Assembly: GCA_003212175.1 (NCBI GenBank)
Contig: QCQN01000001.1
Coordinates: 55,563-119,562, forward strand
Origin: Prochlorococcus sp. AG-449-P16
Lineage (GTDB): Bacteria > Cyanobacteriota > Cyanobacteriia > PCC-6307 > Cyanobiaceae
DNA: 64,000 nt
Direction: 5' to 3'
This document shows, in pieces, positions 58,555-64,000 of this stretch. Made by a program: the position numbers and the translations under genes. The notes under the pieces are model-generated. The model searched no databases and had not been told where the DNA came from. It saw only the letters and a program-made list of their open reading frames with translations. Within the stretch, counting starts at the first letter, position 1, and each line of letters opens with the position of its first letter.

Positions 58555-58947
58555 ATGGCGGCTCAAGTAAAAAAAACAGCTTCAAAGAAAAATAAAAAAA
58601 ATGTACCTAATGGTGTAGTACATATACAAAGCACCTTTAACAATACAATCGTATCTATTACAGATACTTCAGGTCATGTTATTTCTTGGTCATCTGCCGG
58701 AGCAAGCGGATTTAAAGGAGCAAGAAAAGGAACTCCATTTGCTGCTCAAACAGCTGCTGAGGCTGCAGCAAAGAGAGCTTTAGATTTAGGCATGAGACAG
58801 ATAGAAGTTTTAGTAAGAGGTCCTGGCTCAGGTCGTGAAACCGCCATAAGAGCTTTACAAGTTGCCGGTTTAGAAATAACTCTTATAAGAGATGTAACTC
58901 CATTACCTCATAATGGATGTAGAAGGCCTAAACGTAGACGCGTTTAG
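58555..58947 (+). CDS. rpsK: 30S ribosomal protein S11
   Basis: Platform protein lining the mRNA E-site path. 130 aa, with [44 protein letters not shown] near residues 22-65 and [18 protein letters not shown] at the C-terminus. ATG at 58555. rpsD, often the next gene, is not here. Confidence 0.96.
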   Translation: MAAQVKKTASKKNKKNVPNGVVHIQSTFNNTIVSITDTSGHVISWSSAGASGFKGARKGTPFAAQTAAEAAAKRALDLGMRQIEVLVRGPGSGRETAIRALQVAGLEITLIRDVTPLPHNGCRRPKRRRV

Positions 58948-58999
58948 AACTTCAACTATTTTTAACATCCAATTTTTCAACCTTTAACTTTTTTCTCCC

Positions 59000-59938
59000 G
59001 TGTTGCAATACCAGATTGACAGAATTGATTATCAAACTTCTGATGATCACTCCCAAACAGGGACATTCTTAATTGGCCCTTTAGAAAGGGGTCAGGCTAC
59101 CACTCTTGGAAATTCTTTAAGAAGAGTTCTAATGGGAGGTCTAGAAGGAAGTGCAGTTACTGCTGTTAGGATCGCAGGAATTAACCATGAATATGCCACA
59201 ATTCCAGGCGTTAGAGAAGACGTTTTGGATATCCTTTTGAATTGTAAACAACTTTCTATAAATAGTTCCAATCCTGAACTCGAAATTGGAAGGCTTGTCG
59301 CAAGTGGACCTATGGAAGTAAAGGCAAACGATATACAGTTTTCCTCTCAAGTTGAAGTTGTTGATGGTAATAAGCCGATAGCAACTATTCAAGACGGACA
59401 TAATTTGGAGCTTGAAATTCATGTGGAAAGAGGAGTCGGGTATAGACCTGTTGATCGCAGGAATGAAGAGACTACATCAATAGATTTGCTTCAAATTGAT
59501 GCCGTTTTTATGCCAGTCAAAAGGGTTAACTTTACAATAGATGAGACTGCTGTTGCTGAAGGAGGAACTGGAAGAGAAAGACTAAAAATGGAAGTTGTAA
59601 CAGATGGTTCTACAAGCCCAGATGATGCAATTGCTGAAGCTGCTAATCAACTAATTGAACTATTTCAACCCTTAGCGACTGTTACAATGGTTGAGGAAAT
59701 TCCGGAAGAGCCTGAACCTTCTCCTGAAGCTCAAATCCCATTAGAAGAATTAAATTTGTCCGTTAGGGCTTATAATTGTTTAAAAAGAGCACAAGTTAAT
59801 TCTGTCTCTGATTTAATGGGTTTCAGTTACGAAGATCTTTTAGAAATTAAGAATTTCGGCTCAAAATCTGCAGATGAGGTTATTGAAGCTCTTGAAAGAA
59901 TAGGTATTTCAATTCCGCAAAGCAGAACCTCTGTTTAA
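59000..59938 (+). CDS. rpoA: RNA polymerase subunit alpha
   Basis: Assembly platform of RNA polymerase and target of regulators. 312 aa: an N-terminal domain with [38 protein letters not shown] near residues 21-58 and a C-terminal domain starting about residue 240 ([28 protein letters not shown]). GTG start at 59000 (GTG TTG CAA TAC). Confidence 0.97.
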   Translation: MLQYQIDRIDYQTSDDHSQTGTFLIGPLERGQATTLGNSLRRVLMGGLEGSAVTAVRIAGINHEYATIPGVREDVLDILLNCKQLSINSSNPELEIGRLVASGPMEVKANDIQFSSQVEVVDGNKPIATIQDGHNLELEIHVERGVGYRPVDRRNEETTSIDLLQIDAVFMPVKRVNFTIDETAVAEGGTGRERLKMEVVTDGSTSPDDAIAEAANQLIELFQPLATVTMVEEIPEEPEPSPEAQIPLEELNLSVRAYNCLKRAQVNSVSDLMGFSYEDLLEIKNFGSKSADEVIEALERIGISIPQSRTSV

Positions 59939-59953
59939 CAAACCTTTTAGATT

Positions 59954-60304
59954 ATGAGACATCAACTTAGAATTCCTCTTTTAAGTAAACCAGCTGACCA
60001 AAGAAAAGCACTTCTTAGGGGCTTAACTACCCAACTTATAAGGGAAGGTAGAGTAACTACCACTAAAGCTAGAGCTAAAGCATTAAGAAATGAAGCTGAA
60101 AGAATGATTTCACTAGCAAAAGAAGGTAGTTTATCTGCTAGGAGAAGAGCTATTGGTTACATTTACGATAAAAAATTAGTGCATTCATTATTTGAAAAAG
60201 CTCAAGAAAGATATGGTGACAGGGAGGGTGGTTACACCAGAATAGTTAGAACTGTTGCTAGAAAAGGAGATAATGCTGAAATGGCAATCATTGAACTTGT
60301 CTAA
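59954..60304 (+). CDS. rplQ: 50S ribosomal protein L17
   Basis: Large-subunit protein near the tunnel exit. 116 aa, with [45 protein letters not shown] covering the N-terminal third and [29 protein letters not shown] at the end. ATG at 59954. Confidence 0.96.
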   Translation: MRHQLRIPLLSKPADQRKALLRGLTTQLIREGRVTTTKARAKALRNEAERMISLAKEGSLSARRRAIGYIYDKKLVHSLFEKAQERYGDREGGYTRIVRTVARKGDNAEMAIIELV

Positions 60305-60344
60305 ACCCTAAAATCTTGGGTAATGTAGATATATTTTTAACTTT

Positions 60345-61151
60345 TTGAAAAGAGTAGCCCTAATAATTCAATATGATGGATCCTGTTTTTCGGGATGGCA
60401 AAGACAAAAAAATTCATTAACTGTTCAAGAGCTAATAGAAGCAGCTCTTTTTAAAATTTCAAGTCAAATCATTAAAACATTCGCTGCAGGTAGGACAGAT
60501 GCTGGTGTTCATGCATCAGGACAAGTTATCCATTTTGATATTGATTATGTAATTCCAGCAGATAATTATGCGGATGTTTTAAATAATAATTTGCCTTACT
60601 CTGTAAGAATCTTAGAATCGGTTGAGGTCAAAAATACTTGGCATGCCTGTTATTCTGCTCTTTATAGACATTATCGATACGTTATAAATAATGGCAAAAT
60701 TCCTAATTTGTTTATAAACAACTGGTCTTGGCATAGATATCAAAAATTGCTTGATGAAGTTTCCATGTCAAATGCTTTAGAAGGTATGCAGGGAGAACAT
60801 GATTTTTTTGCTTTTCAGAAATCTGGAAGTAATAGGTCAAACTCCATTACAACAATTAAAGAGATAACCCTGAGACGTATTGAAGATTTAATTCTTATAG
60901 ACATCAAAGCATCAGGATTTCTTTATGGAATGGTCCGCTCAATTGTTGGCCAACTAGTATTGGTTGGAGAAAATAAAATAACACCGCAAATTTTTATTGA
61001 TAGATGGACTTCAAAAAAGAAAAATGATGTTCGCGAATCAGCCCCAGCAAAAGGTTTGTGTTTTGTGAATTGTGTATATAAAGAAAATGTTTTTAAACGC
61101 ATTAATCAAAACGATCTTTTCCCTAAATTTTTAATAGAGGGACGATCCTAG
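60345..61151 (+). CDS. truA: tRNA pseudouridine(38-40) synthase
   Basis: Isomerises uridines 38-40 in the tRNA anticodon stem. The 268 aa show QYDGSCFSGWQRQ near residues 9-21, the catalytic AAGRTDAGVHASGQV with Asp52, YRYVINNGK, and the C-terminal GFLYGMVRSIVGQLVLVG. TTG start at 60345. Located between rplQ and rplM, a common cyanobacterial arrangement. Confidence 0.95.
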   Translation: MKRVALIIQYDGSCFSGWQRQKNSLTVQELIEAALFKISSQIIKTFAAGRTDAGVHASGQVIHFDIDYVIPADNYADVLNNNLPYSVRILESVEVKNTWHACYSALYRHYRYVINNGKIPNLFINNWSWHRYQKLLDEVSMSNALEGMQGEHDFFAFQKSGSNRSNSITTIKEITLRRIEDLILIDIKASGFLYGMVRSIVGQLVLVGENKITPQIFIDRWTSKKKNDVRESAPAKGLCFVNCVYKENVFKRINQNDLFPKFLIEGRS

Positions 61152-61206
61152 TTTTTAAAGTTTATTATTAGTGCAAATAATTTATTTATATGATTAGAAA
61201 TTGTTG

Positions 61207-61237
61207 TTTAATTCTACTTCAATAGGGTAGAATTAAA
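61207..61237 (+). promoter_or_regulatory. Perfect 11-bp hairpin in the truA-rplM gap
   Basis: TTTAATTCTAC (61207-61217) and GTAGAATTAAA (61227-61237) pair perfectly with a 9-nt loop, 33 nt upstream of the rplM ATG. No T-run follows on the plus strand, so it is not a classic terminator. A leader structure for rplM-rpsI is possible. Confidence 0.4.
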
Positions 61238-61269
61238 AACTAATTAAATTTTATTCTGATAGTTTTTAA

Positions 61270-61701
61270 ATGAATAAAACAATTACCCCTTCTGTTACCT
61301 CCATAGAAAGAAATTGGTTTTTAGTCGATGCTAAAGATAAAACTCTTGGAAGGCTTGCTACCGAAGTCGCGTCAGTATTGCGAGGAAAGAATAAGCCAAC
61401 ATTTACTCCCCACTTAGATACTGGAGACTTTGTTATTGTTGTGAATGCAGAAAAAGTACAAGTTTCAGGCAAAAAGTCATCTCAAAAATTATATAGAAGA
61501 CACTCTGGAAGACCTGGAGGAATGAAAGTTGAAAAATTTGAGTCTCTTCAAGAAAGAATTCCAGAAAGAATAATAGAATTAGCTGTTAAAGGCATGCTTC
61601 CTCATAATTCATTAGGAAGACAACAATTTAAGAAATTAAAAGTTTATTCAGGTTCAGATCACCCTCATGCTGCGCAAAGTCCTGTATTATTAAATAACTA
61701 A
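61270..61701 (+). CDS. rplM: 50S ribosomal protein L13
   Basis: Early assembly protein of the large subunit. 143 aa: [47 protein letters not shown] near residues 14-60 and [28 protein letters not shown] near 107-134. ATG at 61270. Followed by rpsI after 9 nt. Confidence 0.97.
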   Translation: MNKTITPSVTSIERNWFLVDAKDKTLGRLATEVASVLRGKNKPTFTPHLDTGDFVIVVNAEKVQVSGKKSSQKLYRRHSGRPGGMKVEKFESLQERIPERIIELAVKGMLPHNSLGRQQFKKLKVYSGSDHPHAAQSPVLLNN

Positions 61702-61710
61702 CTTATCAAA

Positions 61711-62121
61711 ATGAATAGTCAAATAAAAAACAAAGCGGTCTATTCTGGAACTGGCAGAAGAAAAACTTCAGTTGCTAGAGTGAGGTTAACTCCCGGAAAT
61801 GGACAAATTAAAATAAATGGTCGAACAGGTGATGAATACTTAAACTACAACCCTTTGCATTTAAATGCTGTAAAAGCTCCTTTGCAAACTCTAGGTCTTG
61901 ATAATTCTTACGACATACTAGTAAATGTTTTTGGAGGTGGTTTAACAGGACAAGCAGGTGCAATAAAGCAAGGAGCTGCTAGAGCTCTATGTCAGTTATC
62001 ACCTGATAACAGAAAACCTTTAAAAACAGAGGGTCATTTAAGTAGGGATCCTAGAGCTAAAGAAAGAAGAAAATATGGTCTCAAAAAAGCTAGAAAAGCA
62101 CCTCAATTCTCAAAACGTTAA
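61711..62121 (+). CDS. rpsI: 30S ribosomal protein S9
   Basis: C-terminal basic tail reaches the P-site tRNA anticodon. 136 aa, with [19 protein letters not shown] near residues 11-29, [21 protein letters not shown] near 73-93, and the invariant C-terminal [24 protein letters not shown] end. ATG at 61711. Confidence 0.97.
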   Translation: MNSQIKNKAVYSGTGRRKTSVARVRLTPGNGQIKINGRTGDEYLNYNPLHLNAVKAPLQTLGLDNSYDILVNVFGGGLTGQAGAIKQGAARALCQLSPDNRKPLKTEGHLSRDPRAKERRKYGLKKARKAPQFSKR

Positions 62122-62134
62122 AAAGATTTTTATT

Positions 62135-62395
62135 ATGCCAAAATCAGAAATTCACCCTAAGTGGTATCCAGATGCAAAAGTTATTTGTAATGGAGAAGTC
62201 GTTATGACGACAGGTTCAACACAGCCAGAATTACATGTTGATGTTTGGAGCGGAAATCATCCTTTCTTCACAGGAACTCAAAAAATTCTTGATACTGAGG
62301 GAAGAGTTGATAGATTTATGAAAAAGTATGGCATGGGTTCTACAAATAAATCTAGTTCAAATGAAAAGAAGGAATCTAAGAAATCTAACAAGTAG
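62135..62395 (+). CDS. rpmE: 50S ribosomal protein L31, reduced-cysteine form
   Basis: 86 aa from ATG 62135 (MPKSEIHPKWYPDAKVICNGEV). The family's CxxC zinc site is not complete: only one Cys remains (VICNGE) and the usual CxxCHPFFTG is SGNHPFFTG. The C-terminus is a Ser/Lys-rich tail. An in-frame extension upstream into rpsI is a shadow. This is the zinc-independent type of L31. Confidence 0.94.
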   Translation: MPKSEIHPKWYPDAKVICNGEVVMTTGSTQPELHVDVWSGNHPFFTGTQKILDTEGRVDRFMKKYGMGSTNKSSSNEKKESKKSNK

Positions 62396-62428
62396 AATCA
62401 GAAAAAGTTAAATTAAGCAAAATTTCAA

Positions 62429-63523
62429 TTGGAATACACAACATTAATCTCAAGGTTGAAAACTGCTTCAGAAACTTTTGTAAATTTAGAATTACAACTT
62501 GCAGATCCAGATATTTCGAATAATCCAAAAAAACTAGAATCAATAGCAAGAGAAAGAGCAAAATTGGAATCTTTAGTTAATGATTTCAATCAGTTGATTA
62601 ACCTTGATAAGGAAATTGAAGATTCAAGACAACTTCTTAAAGAAATTAGGAATGATAAAGATATGGAGTCACTAATTAACGACGAGTTAGTTTCTCTTGA
62701 AGATTCGAAAAGTAAAATAATTCAAAGGGCCACAATTTCATTACTACCTAAAGATCCTCGAGATGAAAGAAGTGTAATGTTAGAAATTAGGGCTGGAGCA
62801 GGAGGTAATGAGGCCTGTATTTGGGCTGGAGACCTCGCAAGAATGTATGAAAGATATGGACAAAAAATTGGATGGACCGTAAAACCTATAAGTTCTTCAG
62901 AGTCTGAGATGGGAGGATATAAAGAATTAGTTATTTCAATAAAAGGAAATTCTGTTTATAGTCAGCTTAAATTTGAGGCAGGTGTTCACAGAGTTCAAAG
63001 AGTTCCTGCAACCGAATCACAGGGAAGGGTACATACCTCAACTGCGACAGTAGCTGTAATGCCTGAGGCTGATCCAGTAGAAGTAAAGATAGACCCAACC
63101 GATTTAGAGGTTGGCACAGCAAGATCAGGTGGTGCTGGTGGTCAAAATGTTAACAAAGTAGAAACTGCCATCGATCTTTTGCATAAGCCTACAGGTATAA
63201 GAGTATTTTGTACGCAAGAAAGATCTCAGTTGCAAAATCGTGAGCGGGCTATGGAAATTTTAAGAGCTAAATTATATGAAATTCAGTTAAAAGAAGCTAA
63301 TGATAAAGAGAGATCACAAAGATTGATGCAAGTTGGTACAGGTGATAGAAGTGAAAAAATTAGGACTTATAATTTTAAGGATAATAGGACAACTGATCAT
63401 AGGCTTGGATCCAATTTCTCATTAGAACCTATTCTTGCAGGTCAACTAGATGAAGTCATTGACGCTTGCATAGCTCAGGAACAAAAGAAATTAATGGAAG
63501 ATTTTAATGATGTTGAAAATTAA
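62429..63523 (+). CDS. prfA: Peptide chain release factor 1
   Basis: Recognises UAA and UAG and hydrolyses peptidyl-tRNA. The 364 aa show [23 protein letters not shown] (PxT-type codon-recognition region near residues 192-214) and [14 protein letters not shown] with the catalytic GGQ near 235-237. TTG start at 62429. Last gene of the cluster; convergent with the HNH gene, with 11 nt between stops. Confidence 0.97.
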   Translation: MEYTTLISRLKTASETFVNLELQLADPDISNNPKKLESIARERAKLESLVNDFNQLINLDKEIEDSRQLLKEIRNDKDMESLINDELVSLEDSKSKIIQRATISLLPKDPRDERSVMLEIRAGAGGNEACIWAGDLARMYERYGQKIGWTVKPISSSESEMGGYKELVISIKGNSVYSQLKFEAGVHRVQRVPATESQGRVHTSTATVAVMPEADPVEVKIDPTDLEVGTARSGGAGGQNVNKVETAIDLLHKPTGIRVFCTQERSQLQNRERAMEILRAKLYEIQLKEANDKERSQRLMQVGTGDRSEKIRTYNFKDNRTTDHRLGSNFSLEPILAGQLDEVIDACIAQEQKKLMEDFNDVEN

Positions 63524-63534
63524 ATTCTTTAAAC

Positions 63535-64000
63535 TTAAGCAGCTAAACCAACTACATATTTGCTCCACTCTTTATGCTTGCCAGAGTCAATTTGCCTTGT
63601 CGCTTCAAAATTAAGATTACTCAAAGGACGATAAGGTTTTCTTTTTAGAGGCATATTTGCTTCTTCAGGAGTTCTATTACCTTTTTGGACATTACATCTA
63701 AGACACGCTGTTGTAACATTCTCCCAATTATCAGATCCACCTCTGCTTCTTGGTAAAACATGATCTATAGATAAATCACTGCCCCTGTAATTACAGTATT
63801 GACAAGAATTATTATCTCTTGACAAAATATTTTTTCTTGTGAGAGAAACCTCTCTGAAAGGTACTTTGACGTAGTAACGAAGCCTTATTACAGTAGGAAG
63901 CTTTTGACCCTTACGAAGTACATTTGATTTATCTTCTTCTAAACTCTCTGCTTTACCTTTAATCATTAAAATAACAGCTCTTCGCCAAGAAGTAATGTTT
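63535..64000 (-). CDS. HNH endonuclease, 5' end beyond the window
   Basis: Small HNH-family protein common in cyanobacteria. The metal and catalytic motif is visible: CQYCNYRGSDLSIDHVLPRSRGGSDNWENV and CLRCNVQKGNRTP, with two CxxC pairs. ATG at 63966 is not the true start: the frame continues to the window edge and spells NITSWRRAVILM before it, the family's conserved N-terminus. Its biological role is not established to my knowledge; it stands alone and convergent with prfA. Confidence 0.9.
   Translation of the reverse strand, partial: NITSWRRAVILMIKGKAESLEEDKSNVLRKGQKLPTVIRLRYYVKVPFREVSLTRKNILSRDNNSCQYCNYRGSDLSIDHVLPRSRGGSDNWENVTTACLRCNVQKGNRTPEEANMPLKRKPYRPLSNLNFEATRQIDSGKHKEWSKYVVGLAA

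Overview
The window is A+T-rich, densely packed chromosomal DNA from a marine picocyanobacterium, almost certainly a high-light-type Prochlorococcus. The evidence is PsaD, NdhN and LdpA, a cyanobacterial-type GshA, a fused PanC-cytidylate kinase, a ho1-pebA-pebB bilin operon, short intergenic gaps, many TTG/GTG starts, and no mobile elements, CRISPR arrays or phage genes. I cannot name the strain.

Layout. 1-1150: the 5' part of RNase III (rnc) and RNase P RNA in tandem on the minus strand, divergent from tRNA-Arg(CCU). 1.2-9.3 kb: two small unknown genes, glycogen phosphorylase, a CPA2 antiporter, then an alpha/beta hydrolase, an aldose-epimerase-like protein and a four-carbon sugar-acid kinase-like protein in a tight run. 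9.3-19.8 kb: icd, ho1-pebA-pebB, a low-molecular-weight phosphatase, panC/cmk, purM, unknown genes including an unlisted 55-residue Cys-rich ORF, tRNA-Cys and a LpxB-like glycosyltransferase. 19.8-34 kb: a small RNase D, a CCB1-like protein, hemF, mrp, rodA, a degenerate sensor kinase, psaD, trpE, gshA, ppc, a GNAT-like protein, tRNA-Arg(CCG) and recF. 34-47 kb: speD, larE, a tandemly duplicated CobO, a MoeB-like E1-rhodanese, a CAAD membrane protein, a fructosamine-kinase-like protein, a CrtD-like oxidoreductase, tyrA, a DinG-like protein without a P-loop, recA with a LexA-like box, a HAD hydrolase, tRNA-Gln, ldpA and ndhN.

47.4-63.5 kb is the merged S10-spc-alpha ribosomal supercluster, from rplC through secY, adk, rpmJ, rpsM, rpsK, rpoA, rplQ and truA to rplM, rpsI, rpmE and prfA. 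It lacks rpsJ, rpsN, rpmD, infA and rpsD at the positions where many bacteria carry them. An HNH endonuclease gene runs off the right edge.

Most genes are ordinary core functions: carbon storage and anaplerosis (glgP, ppc, icd), photosynthesis and pigment work (psaD, ndhN, hemF, ho1/peb, the CrtD-like enzyme), amino acid and cofactor synthesis, DNA repair and translation. I see no convincing new multi-gene system. The points most worth a second look are: two genes (recF and the LpxB-like gene) that lack any ATG/GTG/TTG at the expected start and both lie head-to-head with a tRNA gene; the 55-aa four-cysteine ORF; loss of zinc-ligand cysteines in L36, L31 and the MoeB-like enzyme; a degenerate kinase and a degenerate helicase-like protein that are nevertheless intact ORFs; and short perfect inverted repeats at several promoters.
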